A stretch of DNA of 64,000 nucleotides from Cladorhizidae sp. MBARI D1340-BT2. Lineage: Eukaryota > Porifera > Demospongiae > Poecilosclerida > Cladorhizidae. Numbering within the stretch: the first letter of the stretch is position 1; every line of letters begins with the position of its first letter. Location: contig JAQNBH010000011.1 of assembly GCA_028752905.1 (NCBI GenBank), positions 30,812,017 through 30,876,016 of the forward strand. Direction: 5' to 3'. The translations under genes were made by a program, and so were the position numbers. The notes beneath the pieces are model-generated. The model did not search any database. It was not told the origin of the DNA and saw only the letters and a list, made by a program, of their open reading frames with translations. This document shows positions 10,429 through 25,600 of this stretch, piece after piece.

Positions 10429-13400
10429 ATAGACCAAATTAGGGCAAATATCAAGATAGAGAACACATAATGAAACCTATCATTCGAATCATATCAAGTC
10501 CATTACAGTGAAATGTGCAGAATATTATGGATGTTTGATATCAACAGAGAGCACAGGGAGAGACCTATCTTAATAGAGCATCAAGATAGAGAACACATAG
10601 AGAAACCTATCTTGTGATTCTATGTATGCAGAATATACGGATGTTTGGTATCAAGAGAGAGAACAGAGAGAGGCCTACCTTTAGAGCTATATATCAAGTC
10701 TATTCAGTGAAGTGTGGAGAATCTACGAAGCTAACATGTTTAGCTCAAGATAGAGAACACTGAGAGATACCTATCTTGCAAGTCCATTACAGTGAAGTGT
10801 GCAGAATATATGGATGTTTGGTATCAAGAGAGAGCACTTAGAGAGTCCTATCTTAATAGCTATACATCAAGTCTATTCAGTGAAGTGTGGATAATCTACG
10901 AAGCTAACATGTTTAGCATCAAGTAAGAGTACAATTCATAACTGCCCTAATTAACAAGACCAAAGTCCCAGATTTTGTCAACTGATAGAGAAGGCCCTTA
11001 TCTGCAACATGTCAACAGATTATCAATAAATGTAGTGGTTTTTCACTGGCAGGCCACCGCTTTGGCAACTGGAAAACGCCAGGAAAGATCGCAAACCTTA
11101 CCAATTCAAATCACCATAACTTGCTAATATTTAGAGTATTTTGGCACGTACAAAAGACAGATAATTAGAAGGGCTATCCGGTGATATAAAAATTATCTTT
11201 TTTGGGTAAAGTGTAGAAAAGTTATGAGCTTTACGGCAAAATAACAAGATTTTTTGGGGAAAAATGAGAAACATATAGACCAAATTAGGGCAAATATCAA
11301 GATAGAGAACACATAATGAAACCTATCATTCGAATCATATCAAGTCCATTACAGTGAAGCGTGCAGAATATTATGGATGTTTGATATCAACAGAGAGCAC
11401 AGGTAAAGACCTATCTTAATAGCTATATATCAAGTTTATACAGTGAAGTGTGGAGAATCTATGAAGCTAACCTGTATAGCATCAAGATAGAGAACACATG
11501 GAGAAACCTATCTTGTGATTATATGTATGCAGAATATACGGATGTTTGGTATCAAGAGAGAGAACAGAGAGAGGCCTACCTTTAGAGCTATATATCAAGT
11601 CTATTCAGTGAAGTGTGGAGAATCTATGAAGCTAACATGTTTAGCTCAAGATAGAGAACACTGAGAGATACCTATCTTGCAAGTCCATTACAGTGAAGTG
11701 TGCAGAATATATGGATGTTTGGTATCAAGAGAGAGCACTTAGAGAGTCCTATCTTAATAGCTATACATCAAGTCTATTCAGTGAAGTGTGGATAATCTAC
11801 GAAGCTAACATGTTTAGCATCAAGTAAGAATACAATTCATAACTGCTCTAATTAACAAGACCAAAGTCCCAGATTTTGTCAACTGATAGAGAAGGCCCTT
11901 ATCTGCAACATGTCAACAGATTATCAATAAATGTAGTGGTTTTTCACTGGCAGGCCACCGCTTTGGCAACTGGAAAACGCCAGGAAAGATCGCAAACCTT
12001 ACCACTTCAAATCACCATAACTAGCTAATACATAGAGTACTCAAATTTTTGGCACGTATAAAAGACAGATAATTAGAAGGGCTATCCGGTGATATAAAAA
12101 TTATCTTTTTGGGGTAAAGTATAGCAAAGTTATGAGCTTTACGGAAAAATAACAAGATTTTTGGGGGGGAAATGAGAAACATATAGACCAAATTAGGGCA
12201 AATATCAAGATAGAGAACACATAATGAAACCTATCATTCGAATCATATCAAGTCCATTACAGTGAAATGTGCAGAATATTATGGATGTTTGATATCAACA
12301 GAGAGCACAGGGAGAGACCTATCTTAATAGAGCATCAAGATAGAGAACACATAGAGAAACCTATCTTGTGATTCTATGTATGCAGAATATACGGATGTTT
12401 GGTATCAAGAGAGAGAACAGAGAGAGGCCTACCTTTAGAGCTATATATCAAGTCTATTCAGTGAAGTGTGGAGAATCTACGAAGCTAACATGTTTAGCTC
12501 AAGATAGAGAACACTGAGAGATACCTATCTTGCAAGTCCATTACAGTGAAGTGTGCAGAATATATGGATGTTTGGTATCAAGAGAGAGCACTTAGAGAGT
12601 CCTATCTTAATAGCTATACATCAAGTCTATTCAGTGAAGTGTGGATAATCTACGAAGCTAACATGTTTAGCATCAAGTAAGAGTACAATTCATAACTGCC
12701 CTAATTAACAAGACCAAAGTCCCAGATTTTGTCAACTGATAGAGAAGGCCCTTATCTGCAACATGTCAACAGATTATCAATAAATGTAGTGGTTTTTCAC
12801 TGGCAGGCCACCGCTTTGGCAACTGGAAAACGCCAGGAAAGATCGCAAACCTTACCAATTCAAATCATCATAACTTGCTAATATTTAGAGTACTCAAAAT
12901 TTTGGCACGTACAAAAGACAGATAATTAGAAGGGCTATCCGGTGATATAAAAATTATCTTTTTGGGGTAAAGTGTAGAAATGTTATAAGCTTTACGGCAA
13001 AATAACAAGATTTTTTGGGGAAAAATGAGAAACATATAGACCAAATTAGGGCAAATATCAAGATAGAGAACACATAATGAAACCTATCATTCGAATCATA
13101 TCAAGTCCATTACAGTGAAGCGTGCAGAATATTGTGGATGTTTGATATCAACAGAGAGCACAGGGAAAGACCTATCTTAATAGCTATATATCAAGTTTAT
13201 ACAGTGAAGTGTGGAGAATCTATGAAGCTAACCTGTATAGCATCAAGATAGAGAACACATGGAGAAACCTATCTTGTGATTCTATGTATGCAGAATATAC
13301 GGATGTTTGGTATCAAGAGAGAGAACAGAGAGAGGCCTACCTTTAGAGCTATATATCAAGTCTATTCAGTGAAGTGTGGAGAATCTATGAAGCTAACATG

Positions 13401-16400
13401 TTTAGCTCAAGATAGAGAACACTGAGAGATACCTATCTTGCAAGTCCATTACAGTGAAGTGTGCAGAATATATGGATGTTTGGTATCAAGAGAGAGCACT
13501 TAGAGAGTCCTATCTTAATAGCTATACATCAAGTCTATTCAGTGAAGTGTGGATAATCTACGAAGCTAACATGTTTAGCATCAAGTAAGAGTACAATTCA
13601 TAACTGCTCTAATTAACAAGACCAAAGTCCCAGATTTTGTCAACTGATAGAGAAGGCCCTTATCTGCAACATGTCAACAGATTATCAATAAATGTAGTGG
13701 TTTTTCACTGGCAGGCCACCGCTTTGGCAACTGGAAAACGCCAGGAAAGATCGCAAACCTTACCACTTCAAATCACCATAACTTGCTAATACTTAGAGTA
13801 CTCAAATTTTTGGCACGTACAAAAGACAGATAATTAGAAGTGCTATCCGGTGATATAAAAATTATCTTTTTGGGGTAAAGTATAGCAAAGTTATGAGCTT
13901 TACGGCAAAATAACAAGATTTTGGGGGTGGAAATGAGAAACATATAGACCAAATTAGGGCAAATATCAAGATAGAGAACACATAATGAAACCTATCATTC
14001 GAATCATATCAAGTCCATTACAGTGAAATGTGCAGAATATTATGGATGTTTGATATCAACAGAGAGCACAGGGAGAGACCTATCTTAATAGAGCATCAAG
14101 ATAGAGAACACATAGAGAAACCTATCTTGTGATTCTATGTATGCAGAATATACGGATGTTTGGTATCAAGAGAGAGAACAGAGAGAGGCCTACCTTTAGA
14201 GCTATATATCAAGTCTATTCAGTGAAGTGTGGAGAATCTACGAAGCTAACATGTTTAGCTCAAGATAGAGAACACTGAGAGATACCTATCTTGCAAGTCC
14301 ATTACAGTGAAGTGTTCAGAATATATGGATGTTTGGTATCAAGAGAGAGCACTTAGAGAGTCCTATCTTAATAGCTATACATCAAGTCTATTCAGTGAAG
14401 TGTGGATAATCTACGAAGCTAACATGTTTAGCATCAAGTAAGAGTACAATTCATAACTGCCCTAATTAACAAGACCAAAGTCCCAGATTTTGTCAACTGA
14501 TAGAGAAGGCCCTTATCTGCAACATGTCAACAGATTATCAATAAATGTAGTGGTTTTTCACTGGCAGGCCACCGCTTTGGCAACTGGAAAACGCCAGGAA
14601 AGATCGCAAACCTTACCAATTCAAATCACCATAACTTGCTAATATTTAGAGTACTCAAAATTTTGGCACGTACAAAAGACAGATAATTAGAAGGGCTATT
14701 CGGTGATATAAAAATTATCTTTTTTGGGTAAAGTGTAGAAAAGTTATGAGCTTTACGGCAAAATAACAAGATTTTGGGGGGGGAAATGAGAAACATATAG
14801 ACCAAATTAGGGCAAATATCAAGATAGAGAACACATAATGAAACCTATCATTCGAATCATATCAAGTCCATTACAGTGAAATGTGCAGAATATTATGGAT
14901 GTTTGATATCAACAGAGAGCACAGGGAGAGACCTATCTTAATAGAGCATCAAGATAGAGAACACATAGAGAAACCTATCTTGTGATTCTATGTATGCAGA
15001 ATATACGGATGTTTGGTATCAAGAGAGAGAACAGAGAGAGGCCTACCTTTAGAGCTATATATCAAGTCTATTCAGTGAAGTGTGGAGAATCTACGAAGCT
15101 AACATGTTTAGCTCAAGATAGAGAACACTGAGAGATACCTATCTTGCAAGTCCATTACAGTGAAGTGTGCAGAATATATGGATGTTTGGTATCAAGAGAG
15201 AGCACTTAGAGAGTCCTATCTTAATAGCTATACATCAAGTCTATTCAGTGAAGTGTGGATAATCTACGAAGCTAACATGTTTAGCATCAAGTAAGAGTAC
15301 AATTCATAACTGCCCTAATTAACAAGACCAAAGTCCCAGATTTTGTCAACTGATAGAGAAGGCCCTTATCTGCAACATGTCAACAGATTATCAATAAATG
15401 TAGTGGTTTTTCACTGGCAGGCCACCGCTTTGGCAACTGGAAAACGCCAGGAAAGATCGCAAACCTTACCAATTCAAATCACCATAACTTGCTAATATTT
15501 AGAGTATTTTGGCACGTACAAAAGACAGATAATTAGAAGGGCTATCCGGTGATATAAAAATTATCTTTTTTGGGTAAAGTGTAGAAAAGTTATGAGCTTT
15601 ACGGCAAAATAACAAGATTTTTTGGGGAAAAATGAGAAACATATAGACCAAATTAGGGCAAATATCAAGATAGAGAACACATAATGAAACCTATCATTCG
15701 AATCATATCAAGTCCATTACAGTGAAGCGTGCAGAATATTATGGATGTTTGATATCAACAGAGAGCACAGGTAAAGACCTATCTTAATAGCTATATATCA
15801 AGTTTATACAGTGAAGTGTGGAGAATCTATGAAGCTAACCTGTATAGCATCAAGATAGAGAACACATGGAGAAACCTATCTTGTGATTATATGTATGCAG
15901 AATATACGGATGTTTGGTATCAAGAGAGAGAACAGAGAGAGGCCTACCTTTAGAGCTATATATCAAGTCTATTCAGTGAAGTGTGGAGAATCTATGAAGC
16001 TAACATGTTTAGCTCAAGATAGAGAACACTGAGAGATACCTATCTTGCAAGTCCATTACAGTGAAGTGTGCAGAATATATGGATGTTTGGTATCAAGAGA
16101 GAGCACTTAGAGAGTCCTATCTTAATAGCTATACATCAAGTCTATTCAGTGAAGTGTGGATAATCTACGAAGCTAACATGTTTAGCATCAAGTAAGAATA
16201 CAATTCATAACTGCTCTAATTAACAAGACCAAAGTCCCAGATTTTGTCAACTGATAGAGAAGGCCCTTATCTGCAACATGTCAACAGATTATCAATAAAT
16301 GTAGTGGTTTTTCACTGGCAGGCCACCGCTTTGGCAACTGGAAAACGCCAGGAAAGATCGCAAACCTTACCACTTCAAATCACCATAACTAGCTAATACA

Positions 16401-19164
16401 TAGAGTACTCAAATTTTTGGCACGTATAAAAGACAGATAATTAGAAGGGCTATCCGGTGATATAAAAATTATCTTTTTGGGGTAAAGTATAGCAAAGTTA
16501 TGAGCTTTACGGAAAAATAACAAGATTTTTGGGGGGGAAATGAGAAACATATAGACCAAATTAGGGCAAATATCAAGATAGAGAACACATAATGAAACCT
16601 ATCATTCGAATCATATCAAGTCCATTACAGTGAAATGTGCAGAATATTATGGATGTTTGATATCAACAGAGAGCACAGGGAGAGACCTATCTTAATAGAG
16701 CATCAAGATAGAGAACACATAGAGAAACCTATCTTGTGATTCTATGTATGCAGAATATACGGATGTTTGGTATCAAGAGAGAGAACAGAGAGAGGCCTAC
16801 CTTTAGAGCTATATATCAAGTCTATTCAGTGAAGTGTGGAGAATCTACGAAGCTAACATGTTTAGCTCAAGATAGAGAACACTGAGAGATACCTATCTTG
16901 CAAGTCCATTACAGTGAAGTGTGCAGAATATATGGATGTTTGGTATCAAGAGAGAGCACTTAGAGAGTCCTATCTTAATAGCTATACATCAAGTCTATTC
17001 AGTGAAGTGTGGATAATCTACGAAGCTAACATGTTTAGCATCAAGTAAGAGTACAATTCATAACTGCCCTAATTAACAAGACCAAAGTCCCAGATTTTGT
17101 CAACTGATAGAGAAGGCCCTTATCTGCAACATGTCAACAGATTATCAATAAATGTAGTGGTTTTTCACTGGCAGGCCACCGCTTTGGCAACTGGAAAACG
17201 CCAGGAAAGATCGCAAACCTTACCAATTCAAATCATCATAACTTGCTAATATTTAGAGTACTCAAAATTTTGGCACGTACAAAAGACAGATAATTAGAAG
17301 GGCTATCCGGTGATATAAAAATTATCTTTTTGGGGTAAAGTGTAGAAATGTTATAAGCTTTACGGCAAAATAACAAGATTTTTTGGGGAAAAATGAGAAA
17401 CATATAGACCAAATTAGGGCAAATATCAAGATAGAGAACACATAATGAAACCTATCATTCGAATCATATCAAGTCCATTACAGTGAAGCGTGCAGAATAT
17501 TGTGGATGTTTGATATCAACAGAGAGCACAGGGAAAGACCTATCTTAATAGCTATATATCAAGTTTATACAGTGAAGTGTGGAGAATCTATGAAGCTAAC
17601 CTGTATAGCATCAAGATAGAGAACACATGGAGAAACCTATCTTGTGATTCTATGTATGCAGAATATACGGATGTTTGGTATCAAGAGAGAGAACAGAGAG
17701 AGGCCTACCTTTAGAGCTATATATCAAGTCTATTCAGTGAAGTGTGGAGAATCTATGAAGCTAACATGTTTAGCTCAAGATAGAGAACACTGAGAGATAC
17801 CTATCTTGCAAGTCCATTACAGTGAAGTGTGCAGAATATATGGATGTTTGGTATCAAGAGAGAGCACTTAGAGAGTCCTATCTTAATAGCTATACATCAA
17901 GTCTATTCAGTGAAGTGTGGATAATCTACGAAGCTAACATGTTTAGCATCAAGTAAGAGTACAATTCATAACTGCTCTAATTAACAAGACCAAAGTCCCA
18001 GATTTTGTCAACTGATAGAGAAGGCCCTTATCTGCAACATGTCAACAGATTATCAATAAATGTAGTGGTTTTTCACTGGCAGGCCACCGCTTTGGCAACT
18101 GGAAAACGCCAGGAAAGATCGCAAACCTTACCACTTCAAATCACCATAACTTGCTAATACTTAGAGTACTCAAATTTTTGGCACGTACAAAAGACAGATA
18201 ATTAGAAGTGCTATCCGGTGATATAAAAATTATCTTTTTGGGGTAAAGTATAGCAAAGTTATGAGCTTTACGGCAAAATAACAAGATTTTGGGGGTGGAA
18301 ATGAGAAACATATAGACCAAATTAGGGCAAATATCAAGATAGAGAACACATAATGAAACCTATCATTCGAATCATATCAAGTCCATTACAGTGAAATGTG
18401 CAGAATATTATGGATGTTTGATATCAACAGAGAGCACAGGGAGAGACCTATCTTAATAGAGCATCAAGATAGAGAACACATAGAGAAACCTATCTTGTGA
18501 TTCTATGTATGCAGAATATACGGATGTTTGGTATCAAGAGAGAGAACAGAGAGAGGCCTACCTTTAGAGCTATATATCAAGTCTATTCAGTGAAGTGTGG
18601 AGAATCTACGAAGCTAACATGTTTAGCTCAAGATAGAGAACACTGAGAGATACCTATCTTGCAAGTCCATTACAGTGAAGTGTGCAGAATATATGGATGT
18701 TTGGTATCAAGAGAGAGCACTTAGAGAGTCCTATCTTAATAGCTATACATCAAGTCTATTCAGTGAAGTGTGGATAATCTACGAAGCTAACATGTTTAGC
18801 ATCAAGTAAGAGTACAATTCATAACTGCCCTAATTAACAAGACCAAAGTCCCAGATTTTGTCAACTGATAGAGAAGGCCCTTATCTGCAACATGTCAACA
18901 GATTATCAATAAATGTAGTGGTTTTTCACTGGCAGGCCACCGCTTTGGCAACTGGAAAACGCCAGGAAAGATCGCAAACCTTACCAATTCAAATCACCAT
19001 AACTTGCTAATATTTAGAGTACTCAAAATTTTGGCACGTACAAAAGACAGATAATTAGAAGGGCTATTCGGTGATATAAAAATTATCTTTTTTGGGTAAA
19101 GTGTAGAAAAGTTATGAGCTTTACGGCAAAATAACAAGATTTTTTGGGGAAAAATGAGAAACAT
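10429..19164 (+). repeat. Two copies of a 4368-bp five-unit higher-order repeat
   Basis: Units 10429-11274 (A846), 11275-12182 (B908), 12183-13035 (A853), 13036-13943 (B908), 13944-14796 (A853); then 14797-15642, 15643-16550, 16551-17403, 17404-18311, 18312-19164 with identical lengths. Shared private markers are ACTAGCTAATACATAG, CACGTATAAAAG and GGAAAAATAAC in member 2, AGAAATGTTATAAG in member 3, ATATTGTGGATG plus GAAGTGCTATCC and GGGGGTGGAAATG in member 4, and GGCTATTCGG in member 5. The last junctions differ: the first copy ends G-rich (an A unit follows) and the second ends T-rich (a B unit follows). Confidence 0.93.
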
Positions 19165-22100
19165 ATAGACCAAATTAGGGCAAATATCAAGATAGAGAAC
19201 ACATAATGAAACCTATCATTCGAATCATATCAAGTCCATTACAGTGAAGTGTGCAGAATATTATGAATGTTTGATATCAACAGAGAGCACAGGTAAAGAC
19301 CTATCTTAATAGCTATATATCAAGTTTATACAGTGAAGTGTGGAGAATCTATGAAGCTAACCTGTATAGCATCAAGATAGAGAACACATGGAGAAACCTA
19401 TCTTGTGATTCTATGTATGCAGAATATACGGATGTTTGGTATCAAGAGAGAGAACAGAGAGAGGCCTACCTTTAGAGCTATAATTATATCAAGTCTATTC
19501 AGTGAAGTGTGGAGAATCTATGAAGCTAACATGTTTAGCTCAAGATAGAGAACACTGAGAGATACCTATCTTGCAAGTCCATTACAGTGAAGTGTGCAGA
19601 ATATATGGATGTTTGGTATCAAGAGAGAGCACTTAGAGAGTCCTATCTTAATAGCTATACATCAAGTCTATTCAGTGAAGTGTGGATAATCTACGAAGCT
19701 AACATGTTTAGCATCAAGTAAGAGTACAATTCATAACTGCCCTAATTAACAAGACCAAAGTCCCAGATTTTGTCAACTGATAGAGAAGGCCCTTATCTGC
19801 ACCATGTCAACAGATTATCAATAAATGTAGTGGTTTTTCACTGGCAGGCCACCGCTTTGGCAACTGGAAAACGCCAGGAAAGATCGCAAACCTTACCACT
19901 TCAAATCACCATAACTTGCTAATACTTAGAGTACTCAAAATTTTGGCACGTACAAAAGACAGATAATTAGAAGGGCTATCCGGTGATATAAAAATTATCT
20001 TTTTTGGGTAAAGTATAGCAAAGTTATGAGCTTTACGGCAAAATAACAAGATTTTGGGGGGGGAAATGAGAAACATATAGACCAAATTAGGGCAAATATC
20101 AAGATAGAGAACACATAATGAAACCTATCATTCGAATCATATCAAGTCCATTACAGTGAAATGTGCAGAATATTATGGATGTTTGATATCAACAGAGAGC
20201 ACAGGGAGAGACCTATCTTAATAGAGCATCAAGATAGAGAACACATAGAGAAACCTATCTTGTGATTCTATGTATGCAGAATATACGGATGTTTGGTATC
20301 AAGAGAGAGAACAGAGAGAGGCCTACCTTTAGAGCTATATATCAAGTCTATTCAGTGAAGTGTGGAGAATCTACGAAGCTAACATGTTTAGCTCAAGATA
20401 GAGAACACTGAGAGATACCTATCTTGCAAGTCCATTACAGTGAAGTGTGCAGAATATATGGATGTTTGGTATCAAGAGAGAGCACTTAGAGAGTCCTATC
20501 TTAATAGCTATACATCAAGTCTATTCAGTGAAGTGTGGATAATCTACGAAGCTAACATGTTTAGCATCAAGTAAGAGTACAATTCATAACTGCCCTAATT
20601 AACAAGACCAAAGTCCCAGATTTTGTCAACTGATAGAGAAGGCCCTTATCTGCAACATGTCAACAGATTATCAATAAATGTAGTGGTTTTTCACTGGCAG
20701 GCCACCGCTTTGGCAACTGGAAAACGCAGGGAAAGATCGCAAACCTTACCAATTCAAATCACCATAACTTGCTAATATTTAGAGTATTTTGGCACGTACA
20801 AAAGACAGATAATTAGAAGGGCTATCCGGTGATATAAAAATTATCTTTTTTGGGTAAAGTGTAGAAAAGTTATGAGCTTTACGGCAAAATAACAAGATTT
20901 TTTGGGGGAAAATGAGAAACATATAGACCAAATTAGGGCAAATATCAAGATAGAGAACACATAATGAAACCTATCATTCGAATCATATCAAGTCCATTAC
21001 AGTGAAGCGTGCAGAATATTATGGATGTTTGATATCAACAGAGAGCACAGGTAAAGACCTATCTTAATAGCTATATATCAAGTTTATACAGTGAAGTGTG
21101 GAGAATCTATGAAGCTAACCTGTATAGCATCAAGATAGAGAACACATGGAGAAACCTATCTTGTGATTCGATGTATGCAGAATATACGGATGTTTGGTAT
21201 CAAGAGAGAGAACAGAGAGAGGCCTACCTTTAGAGCTATATATCAAGTCTATTCAGTGAAGTGTGGAGAATCTAAGAAGCTAACATGTTTAGCTCAAGAT
21301 AGAGAACACTGAGAGATACCTATCTTGCAAGTCCATTACAGTGAAGTGTGCAGAATATATGGATGTTTGGTATCAAGAGAGAGCACTTAGAGAGTCCTAT
21401 CTTAATAGCTATACATCAAGTCTATTCAGTGAAGTGTGGATAATCTACGAAGCTAACATGTTTAGCATCAAGTAAGAATACAATTCATAACTGCTCTAAT
21501 TAACAAGACCAAAGTCCCAGATTTTGTCAACTGATAGAGAAGGCCCTTATCTGCAACATGTCAACAGATTATCAATAAATGTAGTGGTTTTTCACTGGCA
21601 GGCCACCGCTTTGGCAACTGGAAAATGCCGGAAAGATCGCAAACCTTACCACTTCAAATCACCATAACTTGCTAATACTTAGAGTACTCAAATTTTTGGC
21701 ACGTACAAAAGACAGATAATTAGAAGGGCTATCCGGTGATATAAAAATTATCTTTTTTGGGTAAAGTATAGCAAAGTTATGAGCTTTACGGCAAAATAAC
21801 AAGATTTTGGGGGGGGAAATGAGAAACATATAGACCAAATTAGGGCAAATATCAAGATAGAGAACACATAATGAAACCTATCATTCGAATCATATCAAGT
21901 CCATTACAGTGAAATGTGCAGAATATTATGGATGTTTGATATCAACAGAGAGCACAGGGAGAGACCTATCTTAATAGAGCATCAAGATAGAGAACACATA
22001 GAGAAACCTATCTTGTGATTCTATGTATGCAGAATATACGGATGTTTGGTATCAAGAGAGAGAACAGAGAGAGGCCTACCTTTAGAGCTATATATCAAGT

Positions 22101-22682
22101 CTATTCAGTGAAGTGTGGAGAATCTACGAAGCTAACATGTTTAGCTCAAGATAGAGAACACTGAGAGATACCTATCTTGCAAGTCCATTACAGTGAAGTG
22201 TGCAGAATATATGGATGTTTGGTATCAAGAGAGAGCACTTAGAGAGTCCTATCTTAATAGCTATACATCAAGTCTATTCAGTGAAGTGTGGATAATCTAC
22301 GAAGCTAACATGTTTAGCATCAAGTAAGAGTACAATTCATAACTGCCCTAATTAACAAGACCAAAGTCCCAGATTTTGTCAACTGATAGAGAAGGCCCTT
22401 ATCTGCACCATGTCAACAGATTATCAATAAATGTAGTGGTTTTTCACTGGCAGGCCACCGCTTTGGCAACTGGAAAACGCCAGGAAAGATCGCAAACCTT
22501 ACCACTTCAAATCACCATAACTTGCTAATACTTAGAGTACTCAAAATTTTGGCACGTACAAAAGACAGATAATTAGAAGGGCTATCCGGTGATATAAAAA
22601 TTATCTTTTTTGGGTAAAGTATAGCAAAGTTATGAGCTTTACGGCAAAATAACAAGATTTTGGGGGGGGAAATGAGAAACAT
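19165..22682 (+). repeat. Mixed B-A-B-A segment
   Basis: Units 19165-20076 (B, 912), 20077-20922 (A, 846), 20923-21829 (B, 907) and 21830-22682 (A, 853). The first is the earliest copy of the ATAATTATA insertion lineage (about 19479-19487) and also carries ATTATGAATG and CTGCACCATG. The last has a B-like 3' half like the unit at 858-1710. Confidence 0.88.
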
Positions 22683-25600
22683 ATAGACCAAATTAGGGCA
22701 AATATCAAGATAGAGAACACATAATGAAACCTATCATTCGAATCATATCAAGTCCATTACAGTGAAATGTGCAGAATATTATGGATGTTTGATATCAACA
22801 GAGAGCACAGGGAGAGACCTATCTTAATAGAGCATCAAGATAGAGAACACATAGAGAAACCTATCTTGTGATTCTATGTATGCAGAATATACGGATGTTT
22901 GGTATCAAGAGAGAGAACAGAGAGAGGCCTACCTTTAGAGCTATATATCAAGTCTATTCAGTGAAGTGTGGAGAATCTACGAAGCTAACATGTTTAGCTC
23001 AAGATAGAGAACACTGAGAGATACCTATCTTGCAAGTCCATTACAGTGAAGTGTGCAGAATATATGGATGTTTGGTATCAAGAGAGAGCACTTAGAGAGT
23101 CCTATCTTAATAGCTATACATCAAGTCTATTCAGTGAAGTGTGGATAATCTACGAAGCTAACATGTTTAGCATCAAGTAAGAGTACAATTCATAACTGCC
23201 CTAATTAACAAGACCAAAGTCCCAGATTTTGTCAACTGATAGAGAAGGCCCTTATCTGCAACATGTCAACAGATTATCAATAAATGTAGTGGTTTTTCAC
23301 TGGCAGGCCACCGCTTTGGCAACTGGAAAACGCCAGGAAAGATCGCAAACCTTACCAATTCAAATCACCATAACTTGCTAATATTTAGAGTATTTTGGCA
23401 CGTACAAAAGACAGATAATTAGAAGGGCTATCCGGTGATATAAAAATTATCTTTTTTGGGTAAAGTGTAGAAAAGTTATGAGCTTTACGGCAAAATAACA
23501 AGATTTTTTGGGGGAAAATGAGAAACATATAGACCAAATTAGGGCAAATATCAAGATAGAGAACACATAATGAAACCTATCATTCGAATCATATCAAGTC
23601 CATTACAGTGAAGCGTGCAGAATATTATGGATGTTTGATATCAACAGAGAGCACAGGTAAAGACCTATCTTAATAGCTATATATCAAGTTTATACAGTGA
23701 AGTGTGGAGAATCTATGAAGCTAACCTGTATAGCATCAAGATAGAGAACACATGGAGAAACCTATCTTGTGATTATATGTATGCAGAATATACGGATGTT
23801 TGGTATCAAGAGAGAGAACAGAGAGAGGCCTACCTTTAGAGCTATATATCAAGTCTATTCAGTGAAGTGTGGAGAATCTAAGAAGCTAACATGTTTAGCT
23901 CAAGATAGAGAACACTGAGAGATACCTATCTTGCAAGTCCATTACAGTGAAGTGTGCAGAATATATGGATGTTTGGTATCAAGAGAGAGCACTTAGAGAG
24001 TCCTATCTTAATAGCTATACATCAAGTCTATTCAGTGAAGTGTGGATAATCTACGAAGCTAACATGTTTAGCATCAAGTAAGAATACAATTCATAACTGA
24101 TCTAATTAACAAGACCAAAGTCCCAGATTTTGTCAACTGATAGAGAAGGCCCTTATCTGCAACATGTCAACAGATTATCAATAAATGTAGTGGTTTTTCA
24201 CTGGCAGGCCACCGCTTTGGCAACTGGAAAATGCCGGAAAGATCGCAAACCTTACCACTTCAAATCACCATAACTTGCTAATACTTAGAGTACTCAAATT
24301 TTTGGCACGTACAAAAGACAGATAATTAGAAGGGCTATCCGGTGATATAAAAATTATCTTTTTTGGGTAAAGTATAGCAAAGTTATGAGCTTTACGGCAA
24401 AATAACAAGATTTTGGGGGGGGAAATGAGAAACATATAGACCAAATTAGGGCAAATATCAAGATAGAGAACACATAATGAAACCTATCATTCGAATCATA
24501 TCAAGTCCATTACAGTGAAATGTGCAGAATATTATGGATGTTTGATATCAACAGAGAGCACAGGGAGAGACCTATCTTAATAGAGCATCAAGATAGAGAA
24601 CACATAGAGAAACCTATCTTGTGATTCTATGTATGCAGAATATACGGATGTTTGGTATCAAGAGAGAGAACAGAGAGAGGCCTACCTTTAGAGCTATATA
24701 TCAAGTCTATTCAGTGAAGTGTGGAGAATCTACGAAGCTAACATGTTTAGCTCAAGATAGAGAACACTGAGAGATACCTATCTTGCAAGTCCATTACAGT
24801 GAAGTGTGCAGAATATATGGATGTTTGGTATCAAGAGAGAGCACTTAGAGAGTCCTATCTTAATAGCTATGCATCAAGTCTATTCAGTGAAGTGTGGATA
24901 ATCTACGAAGCTAACATGTTTAGCATCAAGTAAGAGTACAATTCATAACTGCCCTAATTAACAAGACCAAAGTCCCAGATTTTGTCAACTGATAGAGAAG
25001 GCCCTTATCTGCAACATGTCAACAGATTATCAATAAATGTAGTGGTTTTTCACTGGCAGGCCACCGCTTTGGCAACTGGAAAACGCCAGGAAAGATCGCA
25101 AACCTTACCAATTCAAATCATCATAACTTGCTAATATTTAGAGTACTCAAAATTTTGGCACGTACAAAAGACAGATAATTAGAAGGGCTATCCGGTGATA
25201 TAAAAATTATCTTTTTTGGGTAAAGTATAGCAAAGTTATGAGCTTTACGGCAAAATAACAAGATTTTGGGGGGGGAAATGAGAAACATATAGACCAAATT
25301 AGGGCAAATATCAAGATAGAGAACACATAATGAAACCTATCATTCGAATCATATCAAGTCCATTACAGTGAAATGTGCAGAATATTATGGATGTTTGATA
25401 TCAACAGAGAGCACAGGGAGAGACCTATCTTAATAGAGCATCAAGATAGAGAACACATAGAGAAACCTATCTTGTGATTCTATGTATGCAGAATATACGG
25501 ATGTTTGGTATCAAGAGAGAGAACAGAGAGAGGCCTACCTTTAGAGCTATATATCAAGTCTATTCAGTGAAGTGTGGAGAATCTACGAAGCTAACATGTT

